From the NCBI GenBank assembly GCA_009746045.1, contig RPFO01001338.1:160001-224000 (forward strand): a stretch of 64,000 bases of DNA, in the 5' to 3' direction. The notes beneath the pieces are model-generated. The model had not been told where the DNA came from, ran no database searches, and was given only the letters and a program-made list of their open reading frames with translations. Both the position numbers and the translations under genes were made by a program. Within the stretch, counting starts at the first letter, position 1, and each line of letters begins with the position of its first letter. The stretch is from Mesostigma viride. Taxonomy: Eukaryota; Streptophyta; Mesostigmatophyceae; Mesostigmatales; Mesostigmataceae. Shown in pieces: positions 1-9,900 of this stretch.

Positions 1-526
1 CGGAGTTCTTCTTGTCGCCATGGCCGTGGGAGCTTGACGCTCCCTCGCGGCTCCTCTTCCTGCCATTGGAAGTGGCGGTCTTTGCGTCCTCGAAACCCTT
101 CTTTACCTCCTCCCATGCCCTGTAGAGCGCAATGGGGGAAATGCCTGGCTGGCGCTTGGACTTGGAGAAGCCATTGAGGAAATCGTCAACCATCTTAACG
201 CACCCGTCGGCTTGGTCGAGGCGAATCCACTCGCAGCGGTCCTCGACCTTCCTCGGCTTTGCCGCATTCTTCTCGTAGACCCACTCGACGCAAATTTTCG
301 GCGTCTTGCGGTCGACATCGTCATATCCGGCGTCGTGAATCTTGAAGACCTCGCAGGTAGGTCCGGTGCCTCCAACAGCACCTTCGTTTCCGGAAAGAAG
401 GGAGACCTTGTGCGTCAGGTGTGCGAGCTGGTCAGATATCTTTGTCTGGCCGTCCTCGAGACCATCGAGGATTTTTCCAAGCGTGGCCAACGCCTTCTCG
501 CAGGGCCCTGCGTTTCGGGAAGCCAT
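1..526 (-). CDS. Partial viral hypothetical protein with charged C-terminal half, cut by left edge
   Basis: The minus strand is open from an ATG at 524-526 to the window edge, 175 codons with no stop, so the C-terminus is missing. The N-terminal third (residues about 8-45) is heptad-like and may form a coiled coil. The middle is acidic and basic with several Trp and Cys, and the visible end is Lys/Arg/Ser/His-rich. I recognise no family. It is oriented like the structural genes to its right and shares their GC-rich codon use, so I infer a gene of the same endogenous virus. The plus-strand frames here are shadows. The reading frame is solid; the function is unknown. Confidence 0.6.
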   Translation of the reverse strand, partial: MASRNAGPCEKALATLGKILDGLEDGQTKISDQLAHLTHKVSLLSGNEGAVGGTGPTCEVFKIHDAGYDDVDRKTPKICVEWVYEKNAAKPRKVEDRCEWIRLDQADGCVKMVDDFLNGFSKSKRQPGISPIALYRAWEEVKKGFEDAKTATSNGRKRSREGASSSHGHGDKKNS

Positions 527-868
527 GGCTACCGGCAGAGGGCTTGCAACGTGAGATGCGTGACTTGCACGTGATTTTGCCTATTTGTGCACAATGTGCC
601 AAGGTCCGTTACGTCTGCTGGCACGGCCTGGACAGGACGCGAAGGTGGCTGGACTTGTACAAGTGTCGAACTTGGCTAAATTTCGGAGCGATGCAAGTCT
701 AAGGTGGCCTCTACCACGTGGCGAGTTCTGGGACGTGAATTTAGGTAAAAAGACTCGTAAGCGTGCGAGTAATCAACTGGGTCACTTGTCAATCGCCTGA
801 ACGAAGATTCTAGAGTGTCCACGAGAGTGAATTTTCCGAAGCAACCACCCATATATGATGCGCAGAAA
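527..868. other. Intergenic stretch, no gene seen
   Basis: About 340 bp between two leftward viral genes. The short frames here show no family features and mostly overlap each other. It probably holds the promoter of the partial gene at 1-526 and the 3' end of the next gene, but no element is clear enough to name. Confidence 0.4.
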
Positions 869-1381
869 TTACTTGCCATGACATTTGCATTTATTAAAAC
901 CTCGCACCCTCTCAAATTGTAACACGCAGACGAAAGAATCGTATGCAGCGACGTTTTGATATTCCGTGTCTCCTACGTCCCTATCTATGTGGGCCAACCT
1001 TATCTCCAGAATGCCCCCGTTCCTAAAGAGATGTGGATTCCTCAAATTGAAATATGCGTGATCATTGATCAAAGAATAGTCGAAAGTGGTCGTTGTTGCT
1101 GTTGCTTTTTTGCATATTTCTGATCCCAACACAACCCCCTGGTCCAAATTGTGCTCACCACCCAAGAAACTAGGGGATACCAAGCCAATGAGCACGTGAG
1201 GGGGGTTGCTTTCGATTCCTGCAATGGACGCAAAGTGAAGCCCGCCTCTCCAATCCCCGTCAATGATGGGAGCACTTGGATCTGGCTTAATTTTAAAACG
1301 AAATGCCGCATTGTCAACGTCACTGTCACTCGATGAAGCCTCGCTGTCAAGTACTATCTGGTAATAATTTGGATAGTCCAT
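869..1381 (-). CDS. Hypothetical viral protein, 170 aa, possible minor virion protein
   Basis: Complete 170-aa frame starting MDYPNYYQI. It looks beta-rich, with alternating hydrophobic residues (segments such as GLHFASIAGI, HVLIGLVSP and GGILEIRLAHI) and no transmembrane segment or signal peptide. The C-terminus ends in a basic Cys/His tail (KCKCHGK). It lies 38 bp from the stop of the Ig/LamG adhesin gene in the same direction, inside the structural gene block, so a jelly-roll-like minor virion or adhesin-associated protein is possible. That is inference from position and predicted strand content; I recognise no family. Confidence 0.5.
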   Translation of the reverse strand: MDYPNYYQIVLDSEASSSDSDVDNAAFRFKIKPDPSAPIIDGDWRGGLHFASIAGIESNPPHVLIGLVSPSFLGGEHNLDQGVVLGSEICKKATATTTTFDYSLINDHAYFNLRNPHLFRNGGILEIRLAHIDRDVGDTEYQNVAAYDSFVCVLQFERVRGFNKCKCHGK

Positions 1382-1419
1382 TGCTTACATGATATGGATA
1401 GATATTTAGTTATAGAGGC

Positions 1420-3410
1420 CTATGCTGGAGGAGTTAACGGTGCCCCCCACTTGGCGGCAAGGTATTGACGGATCATCGTCAGTTCGGCGGAAGTCTTGTA
1501 CGTGTTGTAAATGAGCACCTCGCCGATCCAGCCGTCGAAGGCACGTTGACCGTTGGCTGAGTCGCCGCCCAAGTTCAGGTTGGCGGAGAAAGGGGCTGAT
1601 GTGAAGCTGTTACTGACGACCGTGCCCTCCCTACCGTCGAACGTCGCGCTCCACACCTTGGGGGTGACCGATGCATCGTACGAGACGTGGAGGACGTGAG
1701 GTTGGTCGTCGAAAAACTGACTGCCGGTCGCCACTTCCTTGACGGCCGTGTTGGACGCGTAATTTGTTACTTTGAGCGAGTCTGTCTGGTACACAATGGC
1801 AGGCGTGCTTCCGGGCGCGCACAACATCATGCCTTTTGTCGCTGTGCCTGATGAGACGTAAGGATCTGGGCGGGCGAGTGCTGTGTTGCGCTGTTTGGCG
1901 ACGATCACGATGGTGCGCGTGTTCGCGTTGAGGATGTTTCCGGAATACGCCAAAAAACGCTGGCTGGAGTAGTAGAACCGAAGCCACGAAGATGCGGAGG
2001 ATAGAGACGTCGCGTCTCTTTCTGGTTGCATGCCGCTTGTTGCCTGCGTCAGGTGGTAGGTGTTCTTCTTGTCCGCCATCCTGCCGACCTTGGACGCGTA
2101 CGCGGGAGCCCCTCCCGTTCCGTCGCTGTTGACGGAAAGGGTGGACACGTCCGATGGATCGTACCACGCCAAGACGGACGAGTCCGAAGCGGGGTTGTAA
2201 ACTGGCGTATACGTAAAAGTAAGCGGGTTAGACGCCGAGTTCCCATGGCCCGACACGGAGTCTGTCGCCGCGTTGGCACCCACGCTGACGGTCGTCAGTG
2301 TGTTCGAGGTTCCTGACACGTCGAACGTGTAAAACGCCGCGTTTACCTGCACCAAGTTGGACGCCGTCCCGTTGGTAACGACGATGTCCCCGAGCGCAAA
2401 ACCAGTGACTGACCGGCTGAAGGTAGCCGTCACGCCGACTGGGCTCGCGGACGGTGTTGCCCCGGCCGAAGTCGCGAGGGTGACGGTAGGCGGCGGGGAG
2501 TAGGTGAACGCGACCGTGTTGGACTCGGCGTTTGTGACCCCGAATTCGCCTACCGTCGTGCCATCGACCACCCTCACGGTCGTCTGGGAGTATGGAGTGG
2601 TCGGTGTCATTGCGAACTGGTATGATGCCCCGGTACCGGTTACCGACGACGCTGTTCCGTTGTTCACGTAGATGTCCCCGCTACCAAACCCGGTCACGGG
2701 CTTGTCAAATGTGACATCCATTGTGACGGGGCTTGTGGTTGGATACGTCCCTGCAGCTGTAGATAGAGCGACCGTGATAGGTGGAGGGCTCAGTGTGAAT
2801 GTTAGAGTATTGGATGCGTCGTTTCCACCGTCCACCACATCCACTCCCACGCTAACAGTGGTGGGGTGTATGCCGTGACGGGAGTGACCGAGAATGTATA
2901 AGATGAACCACTGCCTGTCAACGAGGAAGCGGTCCCATTGGTAACTACTATGTCGTCTATGGAAAAACCAGCTATGGACTTACTGAAAGTGGCAGCCACT
3001 GCGATAGGGCTCGCAGTAGGATTAGCGCCTGCCGTTGTAGCAAGTGTGACGGTGGTGGAAGGAGGGGTGTAGGTAAATGATAACAGGTTGGATTCGTCGT
3101 TATATGCCCCAGAAACCCCTGTTACCTTATTTTCTTTCACGGAAACCGTGGTTGGGATCGAACCTGTGATATTTGTTATATCAAAAAAATACGTCGCCGG
3201 TGCACCTAAAAAGAGGTCGACTGCCGTTCCGTTTGTCACGTCAATGTCTGATAGATCAAAACCAGTGACGTCTTCATTAAATGTCGCCATCACGAAAACG
3301 GGGACATTCGATGGTGTAAGGTCCACTGTTGATAACCCAACCGTGACCGAGGTACTAGGAACGCGTCGTTTATATAAAAGAGCGGGGCATATACCACTAT
3401 CCAGCAACAT
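1420..3410 (-). CDS. Ig-like repeat and LamG-like domain protein, putative virion adhesin/spike (one frameshift)
   Basis: Two minus-strand frames (2802-3410 and 1420-2850) belong to one gene of about 660 residues. The break falls near 2860-2870, at a run of four G on the plus strand, in the middle of an Ig repeat. Four tandem repeats of about 95 residues match the bacterial Ig-like type (Big_12-like), each with a 'TFSxxVTGF...DI.VTNGTAS' pattern and a closing 'TFTYxP'. After them, about 250 residues form a concanavalin/LamG-like beta sandwich ending in the typical 'GWIGEVLIY' strand and a short helix. No signal peptide or membrane anchor is visible. In giant viruses and phages such domains sit on fibres that bind host glycans, and the position beside the capsid genes fits a spike. 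One base lost or a sequencing error could explain the break. Confidence 0.7.
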
Positions 3411-3429
3411 TTGTATAGACTAATCGTCG

Positions 3430-3600
3430 TTATTTTTTTTGGTTTGGTAGCGGATACTTGAAGGTGGGGAGAAGGGGCAATGCTCGTCTAGCTGGCATTG
3501 TCATGGACAGACCAGAATCTGCCATTTCAGGAATGTCAAAAATCAACTTCAACCTGTTAAACGGATTAGCTGTGATGCTAGGGTCTCGAAAGTAGTCCAT
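3430..3600 (-). CDS. Small viral protein, 56 aa
   Basis: A 57-codon frame starting MDYFRDPSI at 3600 and ending at a TAA at 3430-3432, filling the gap between the capsid gene and the adhesin gene. It is basic and proline-rich toward the C-terminus (LPLLPTFKYPLP). Tight packing (28 bp from the capsid stop, 19 bp from the adhesin start) argues that it is real. No family is recognised; small virion or assembly proteins are common at this position in PLVs, but that is inference. Confidence 0.45.
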   Translation of the reverse strand: MDYFRDPSITANPFNRLKLIFDIPEMADSGLSMTMPARRALPLLPTFKYPLPNQKK

Positions 3601-3628
3601 CGTTTGTCATTACACACGTATATATTTT

Positions 3629-4912
3629 TTAGAGGTACACGGCTGCCTGCCTGCCTGCAGCGATGTCCATCTTTGATTCGCATTCCGTGAAGAGGTAGGA
3701 AATGCAGTCCGTTGCTCCCTTCTCGACTCGCAGCGTGACCACCGATGCCGTGCCACGAAGGTCAAGGCCGCTCATGTACTCTGGACCGGCACGGCATATT
3801 AAGGTGACACGCCATCGTGAAGTTGTTGTTTAGCCACGTGGTAGGAGTCATGCCCTCCCGGACACAGGACAAACATTCCCTGGTCACCGAACGCGGACAA
3901 CAGATTGATCCACGCCTCGGTTGCGTTCGTACGGTATCCAGGCGCTAGGTTGGATCCGTTGATGTCGTATTGGTAGGAAGTCATACCATCCGCGATGTGA
4001 TTGAACATCGTATTGCCAGATGCGTTGGTCACGTCCGCGCCGGCAGCAACCTGAATCGCCAGGAGTTTGCTGGCGGACGCGGAAGACAGCGACGCCTTGA
4101 TGGCATAGGGAGCGAGTCCCGAGCGACTGTTTGGTGGACTGCCACGTCCGCCACTTGAAGGAGAGAGTTCCACCCTCGGCAAGCCTGGACGAGAAAATCT
4201 GGCCCACGATATCTCTTGGAACCTGTACGTGTCGATGCTAAAGTGGATGTTGCTCAGTTCGAAACCAACACCTGTCGCTGCTCAACGGCCACGATGCCAT
4301 CGCCAGCAGCTGCTTGCGCCACGCTAGGAAGCATCACCCCTCCGTCCATGAGTGTGATTCGGATCTCGATGGGGGGAAGAGACTCAGATCCACGATCCGA
4401 GGCTCGCCACTCAGGAATCCCAAAAAGTGGTCAATGACGCCGTCCACTGCGGTGTTTGCCTTCACGTTGTTTGTGAGAGCGCCAGCCGCATCAGCAATGA
4501 CGATGTTGTTATTCTTCGACCAACCAGCGGGAGCCTGCGCGAGATTGTACTCGACACCGCCGTGCACCGAGAGCAGCGTATGGAACAGCTGGGAGTAGTC
4601 GTTGATGCTGTCGACGGTCTGACCTCCTGCCAGTACCTCGAGGCGCCTGATGATGGAGGACGTGTACGCGGGGAACTTTGCGAACCCCGCCGTGGTCGTG
4701 GGGGTCCCCGTGAAAAACATTGCGAAGGAGTGCAAGTCCACGAACCCGGACGTGGGGAGGCGGACCGCGACCACAGACCCTTGTTTGATGCCGTCGCTTG
4801 CTGAGAGGGTGCTGAGATGGACTCGTTGAGTCGTGTGCTGACCCAGCGCCTTCACGAGGTATTGCATGGACTTGGGGATAGCGCGCGAGTACCAGGAATT
4901 GTCCGAAGCCAT
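3629..4912 (-). pseudogene. MCP: Major capsid protein (double jelly-roll, PLV type), broken by about five frame changes
   Basis: The protein would be about 428 residues, normal for a PLV capsid protein, from MASDNSWYSR to a C-terminus ending GRQAAVYL at the TAA 3629-3631. The N-terminal jelly roll (4334-4912) is open, with the typical 'VRLPTSGFVDLHSFAMFF' strand pair. The family-like motifs then continue in changing frames: 'IEIRITLMDGG', 'FELSNIHFSIDTY', 'PRDIVGQIF', the long block 3799-4182 and finally 'EYMSGLDLRGTAS'. Frame changes fall near 4371-4376 (a G6 run), 4262-4275, 4220-4230, 4120-4135 and 3805-3835. An upstream in-frame ATG exists at 4925-4927. The remains are clear enough to identify the gene; whether the breaks are decay or assembly error cannot be told here. 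Confidence 0.75.
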
Positions 4913-4942
4913 AGATTGTGTATACATTCGAATGAGATATTT

Positions 4943-5299
4943 TTACTGAAGAAGCTGGCCGAGTATGGGATTTTTTACCTTCGCTCCATCAACCCGTCTT
5001 TCGAGGTTGGACAAGGCGCTCAGACCAGTGTTTGCGACCGAGTACGCTTTCCCGAGCAGCGTACTCTTCGCGATCATGTTGGATGGGATGTGTCCGAGCG
5101 CGGAATCGACAATGCCCGCCGCCTGTTTGGCAGCCCGCGCCCCGTCGCCAATTTTTGAGATGACTTCGCCAGCGACGTGCCCGGCTTTCTTGACAGCTGA
5201 CACGATGGCCGCCCCGTCGCCGACCCTCTTGATAGCGTTGCCGGCAAACTCTCCCACGCGTCTAGCCACGTTTCCGATTGCTCCAAAATTAACTTTCAT
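4943..5299 (-). CDS. Small Gly/Ala-rich amphipathic virion-associated protein, 118 aa
   Basis: I place the start at MKVNFGAIG (5299), because the longer upstream frame overlaps the penton gene. This start overlaps the end of the minor capsid gene by 11 bp. The sequence is Ala/Gly/Val-rich and basic, with repeated 'GNVARRVGEFAG', 'GDGAA' and 'KIGDGARA' segments that make amphipathic helices. Small hydrophobic or cationic proteins of this kind sit beside the capsid genes in PLVs and polintons and have been compared with adenoviral membrane-active or core proteins. That role is inference; the reading frame and position are seen directly. Confidence 0.55.
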   Translation of the reverse strand: MKVNFGAIGNVARRVGEFAGNAIKRVGDGAAIVSAVKKAGHVAGEVISKIGDGARAAKQAAGIVDSALGHIPSNMIAKSTLLGKAYSVANTGLSALSNLERRVDGAKVKNPILGQLLQ

Positions 5300-6152
5300 C
5301 GTCCTCGATAGTACTAGATGGCTGAGAAATAAATCTGGTTTGTGGCTGGACGGTCCTGTCAAGGGCCATATACTTCAAAACGCTCCCGATCTTCCTCGCC
5401 TCTATTCCCATCGCCTTCTGAGGGCTTATGCGGAAGGAGAGCTGAAGAGCCCAATCCGAGTAGACAGTTATAGGAGCGTCGTCCTCGTCGAGCAGTCGGA
5501 TCGTGATGTTGCTGGGAGAGTCCTTGAGATGCTGCCACAAAGGGGTCGCTGCCTGCCAAACAATGGGTTCTAAGAACTGCGACATGTTGGGACAGACGGC
5601 CAAAAGGCCTCCATATCCCGTGCCTGTCGACGATGATATCACGTTTCCTCGAACGATGTCGCTGTATACATACACCATTCTCAGTCTCCCATTCGTTGCT
5701 GGCCGGTTGCTAGCGAGGACACCTGTGAAAGGATATGATCCTTCCATGAGCCCCAACACCCGGCCCGTGGGCTCATCCACCGCGACAGAGAACTCGGTGG
5801 CATTTGTCACGGTAAAAAGACTAGTCGCCCTGTTGTACGTGACCGAGAACCCAGGATCTACCGCCTTCAAAGCTTCCTCTATGTTTTTTCGGTTTTCGAT
5901 AGTCGTGTACGAGCCGAGCGGCAAGGTCACCTTCGTAGGGGACTCGCTGCCAGACAAACGGACAGTGAAGTATCGGTTTCCTTCGCTGATGTGAGTCTGT
6001 TCAAACGGGATGGTCATGAGGGTAAGCCCGACGTCGTGATAATCGTCAAGGAGTCCCGCCGGGATGTCCCATACCGGATCCACTAGCGTCCCGCGAGTTC
6101 GGTTCTCCGTGCGAAGAGTGAGTGTCAGCGTTTCCTGGATGAACTCCTTCAT
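5289..6152 (-). CDS. mCP: Minor capsid (penton) protein, single jelly-roll
   Basis: About 287 residues from MKEFIQETLT; an in-frame upstream ATG at 6224 would add 24 residues that overlap the neighbouring small gene. The protein is beta-rich throughout. The C-terminal third carries the pattern usual for PLV/polinton pentons: 'SNITIRLLDEDDAPIT...DWALQLSFRI'. The middle has 'YFTVRLSG' and 'FSVTYNRATSLFTVTNATEFSV' strands. The penton fills the icosahedral vertices in double-jelly-roll viruses. It precedes the small amphipathic protein and the major capsid gene in the same direction, the common PLV order. Unlike the capsid gene it is intact. Confidence 0.7.
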   Translation of the reverse strand: MKEFIQETLTLTLRTENRTRGTLVDPVWDIPAGLLDDYHDVGLTLMTIPFEQTHISEGNRYFTVRLSGSESPTKVTLPLGSYTTIENRKNIEEALKAVDPGFSVTYNRATSLFTVTNATEFSVAVDEPTGRVLGLMEGSYPFTGVLASNRPATNGRLRMVYVYSDIVRGNVISSSTGTGYGGLLAVCPNMSQFLEPIVWQAATPLWQHLKDSPSNITIRLLDEDDAPITVYSDWALQLSFRISPQKAMGIEARKIGSVLKYMALDRTVQPQTRFISQPSSTIEDDES

Positions 6153-6220
6153 CGGCCACTTCTTCTGACAATAGCTCAGAAGTAATTTCGTTTGTCCCAA
6201 AAACCTTGACGACGCCTTCC

Positions 6221-6388
6221 TCAATTTTCGCCGATGCCCTTTTCATGGCGCGCTTGTCTTCCCTGTGAGTGGCTTCTTCTACAGTAGAGCATGGCTGCCT
6301 CAATGAACTCTCGCGGGACATTTGGATGGAGGGTCATCCATTGAGAGATCTCGAGCATCTCGGCGTCAGTGAACAGCGGGCTGCTCAT
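6221..6388 (-). CDS. Small viral protein, 55 aa
   Basis: A 56-codon frame from ATG at 6386-6388 (MSSPLFTDAEMLEISQWM), ending just inside the longest possible penton frame. It starts 3 bp beyond the stop of the zinc-finger gene. The first half is acidic and helical, the second basic (CRRSHSQGRQARHEK). A different, 91-codon frame at 6046-6321 overlaps both it and the penton gene and looks like a shadow. No family is recognised. Confidence 0.4.
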   Translation of the reverse strand: MSSPLFTDAEMLEISQWMTLHPNVPREFIEAAMLYCRRSHSQGRQARHEKGIGEN

Positions 6389-6390
6389 GT

Positions 6391-6894
6391 TTACTCTTCT
6401 GTGAGATTTTTTTCAGCGCCTTCTTTTGGAATTCCCACGACCGTGTTGTGGACCCTCCTGAGATGCAGCAGGAGGTTTTTTTCGTTTGCGAACGTGCTCT
6501 TACACCCGGGTTGTGGGCATTTCCACCTCGCGCCTCCCACCTGGACTCGTTTCCCGACAGGTACACCCGCAGGCTCCGGGGGTGCCGCCACTGCTTCATC
6601 GACGACAACCGGTTCGGGAGCCGGCGCGACAGGGGCCGGTTGGGCATACGCGGACAATGGGGGGTACGCGACCGGTCTAGAGTTCGCCATCACTGACGCC
6701 ATGAGAAGGGCATCCTTGAACCCTCGCGCCTCTGCGACCTTCCCTTTGTTCACCGCTCTTCGGACCGGCGCGCTGTGGATGACAATGGTGTTGGTCGATG
6801 AAGCGGTCACCTGCGACTGGGGTGCGACCTTACGCTTCGGTTTTCCCCTTTTACTTGAAGGACGGCGCCGTGCTGATTTCTGACGCCTTGCCAT
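6391..6894 (-). CDS. C2H2 zinc-finger protein with basic N-terminus
   Basis: 167 residues. Residues 1-25 are very Arg/Lys/Ser-rich, like a nuclear localisation or DNA-condensing tail. The middle (about 75-110) is Ala/Pro/Val-rich linker. Residues about 123-150 form one C2H2 finger: C-x4-C, a 12-residue span ending in the hydrophobic core, then H-x4-H ('HLRRVH'). A single classical finger can bind DNA or bridge proteins. The gene lies between the fibre gene and the capsid block, all leftward, so either a late DNA-binding core protein or a regulator of late genes is plausible. The finger is seen directly; the role is inference. Confidence 0.6.
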   Translation of the reverse strand: MARRQKSARRRPSSKRGKPKRKVAPQSQVTASSTNTIVIHSAPVRRAVNKGKVAEARGFKDALLMASVMANSRPVAYPPLSAYAQPAPVAPAPEPVVVDEAVAAPPEPAGVPVGKRVQVGGARWKCPQPGCKSTFANEKNLLLHLRRVHNTVVGIPKEGAEKNLTEE

Positions 6895-6941
6895 TTCTGC
6901 ATATAATCATAGATTTTTATAACGTCCAAGTGAGGGTCTTG

Positions 6942-9900
6942 TTAGTCGACACGGCCATTTTTCCAGCGCGCGACTTGCAAAACGCCGTAGAGAGCTATGT
7001 TTGTTGACGTGTCAGTGGTGATGCGAGGAATCCGCAATGCGATTTCAAACACCCCGTCATCCTCCTCGTATCCTGAAACAACATTCCAGTTGCTGCCAAT
7101 TATAACGTTTACCGGCCAGACGGACAGGCCGCTAGCCGTTAAGCGATATGGGTTTGATATGTCGAGAATCGTTGGTGGGTTGTTATCAAATGTTAACCTG
7201 ACAAGGATATTGGTCAACGCGGTCGGAAGAGTTAGTTCCGATTGTGTGGCCGGGTCGTGGAAAGACATCACGGCCACAGGGGCGCCGTGCCAAAATTGCG
7301 GAAGCGGGTAGTCGTATATGGGCTGCCTCAGACCGACCAAAGAATCTGCTTCCAATATCGTGTGCGATATACGCCTAGTTTCTCGGACATCTTCATACAG
7401 GGCCACGTCCATCCCGTGATTGCCGCCAATTGACGACAGGCTTGAACCATAATAGTAGCTTAGGCTAGAAGCAAATAAAAGCGGGCTCGGGCCAGATACT
7501 GTTGGATCTAATACCTGGAACGTCACGGTCGCCAAATGGATCATACCAGTAACTGGAGGATCAACCAGTGAAATATGATCACAGGTTATGTCAACGTACG
7601 ACGAGGATTTTGATATTGTCGTTGTAGAAAAACCGCCAGTCCACGCTTCTCCAACGACTACGCTGATAAGCAACGGATCATTGCTCAACTTGGTGTTTGA
7701 AAATCCAAGTCTTACATAAAACTTCCTTACCGACTGACGAGCTGGTAGAATCCCATATATTTTGGCAGTATATTGGTTCATTTGCACGCCGTATTGAACA
7801 TCGGGACACTTAACAACCGTGCGGATGACACTCTCATTCGTGAGTGTTAGCTCCTTAAACCAAGTATCCGCCACACCCGGTACGGGTTTTGTGACGCTAT
7901 ATTTGCCAAAAATGCTACAATTCCTCGACGAGGTGGACCTGTGACGCAGCTCCAACACGTCTCCGACGGCTGTGTACGATCCGGATGGGTTGTTGGTTTT
8001 TAGAGAGTCGAACTCTATGTCTTGTAGGTCATCTTTGATTGGCCAGACATACGCGCCGTGGTACTCTCCGCTCAAGTGGAAGACTGGTCGGAGGGGCATC
8101 GGAATGTACGGGTCAAGAATGTCTGTAGGAGTGGTTGTAAATATACCGGACGAGTTTGAGATTTTAGTCATGTCACTAAGTTCTTGAGGAGTTGTTTTGG
8201 ATATATAACGCTCCACCTTCCCATCCGATTTTCTTCGAAATGCCACCCAGTAGCTGTTTTGTTGTCTCCATGATGAGTTTAACGTGTATCGAACCTTCGA
8301 CTTCAGATTGTCAAACAGGTCGAGTGCATAGTCACTATGGTGCAGATTGATACCCAGCATACCCCAATGCGTCGTAGCCGCATTTCTCCAATTCTGATGG
8401 GCATCTGTCGTGGCCGGGTGATATTTATTCGTCAAAGACATAGTATTTTCTGCAAACGAGACGAAAGCATCGTTGCTGCCCAAATATAGCCGAAAACACA
8501 ATAGAAATGGGCCGTCGATGAGCTGCTCTGAAAAAACAACACATTTGCTTGGTGCCGGAGTGGCTGTTTTTACAAAAAAGAATTTTTCGGGAGACCCTTC
8601 AAAGTAGTATTTCGAAGCTTCTGCTTGCAGCGTGGTCACGGAGTGGCGCGAGAATGATTCTAGAGAATGGAGCGTCGTAGCGGGGCCGTCTATCTCCACG
8701 GTCTCTCCTGACAGGTTTGGCGAGTCCTTTACGGTTACGATCCTGTATCTGAGTTCTACATCATCGCCTTCGGATGGATTTTGAAACGTCGTTGTCTTCA
8801 ACGTCCCATCCAAGGCCCCTTGAGATACTCCGTTCGCCAACAGATGAAAACCGGTGAGAGGAGGCAACGACTTTCCCCACCCCACATCATGGTGTGCGTA
8901 GACGCCGTTGATCGCGATTTTTACAGGATTTAGATATGAAATGTAGGAACTTGGTGTCCGGATGCCGGAGTGCAGTTGGCTCATTTTTGAAACGCATACC
9001 ATCACCCCTCCTTTGTGGGTGGTGTAGGAGGTGAGGGTCGAGTCGTTGTAGACGTCTATCTCGTAGTTCATATACTTGTTACTATCTGCCGCGACTGGCG
9101 CGGTGATTACGGCGTCTTCCCCGCGCAGTCCCCCGTTTTGCGAGAGGGAGACTCCGCCGATGGTCGGAGTGGTCGGCGTGAGCTGGGTGGAATTCATGTA
9201 CCACCTGATGGGGAGTTTGCGTTGGTATGCGAAGGGGGTCGTCATCTTTATGCCCTGTTTGAGGGTCGTTCCCTCTACGACCTCCCAATTAGCGGTGGTT
9301 GGATTGGTGCTCCAGTAGAGTGCGTTCACAGGGTCAATCGGACCCATTCGCCAGTCCGTCAGTGGCGAGTATGTACGCGTGATGGTGAAGGATCTCCCAG
9401 TTAGTGGAAGGCGGCGGTTGTCGTCGCGAATCGTGGCGAAAGACAACAACTCCACGCGGAGAGGGAGGCCGTTAAATCGAGATCCGCCGAGACCATAGAA
9501 AGAGTCGGAAAAGTATGGATATCCTACCTCTCCGTCCACAACGCTCTCCCCCGTGCGCGCCTGGGTCGTGTGGTAGTCGCGATAGGTAAACTTACAGATT
9601 CCACTCGCGTCGCCATTCGTAACGTTGTAGGGCAGCTGGACTCGCACATCCTGGTCATTGATGACGTTGAACGCGTTTTGGTGCGACACGGTCGTCCCGT
9701 CTTCGAGATGGAGGACGAAATCCCCGTTCAAGTTAGCTATCGACGTTTTGCCTACCCCGTGTTGGTCAAAAAGGTAGTCCAATTGCGCGCGGGTCAGGAC
9801 TCTGCCACCAGGGTCTAGCAACGTATCAGGGCTAAAGTCGAAGACGTGGTACTGGGTTGCTCCCACTTTCGCCGTAAGGTAAGGTTCATTTAGAGTGAGA

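Noticed and set aside
212-574. Plus-strand 120-codon frame
   Set aside because: Antisense shadow of the edge-truncated minus-strand gene, which has better composition and is open for 175 codons.
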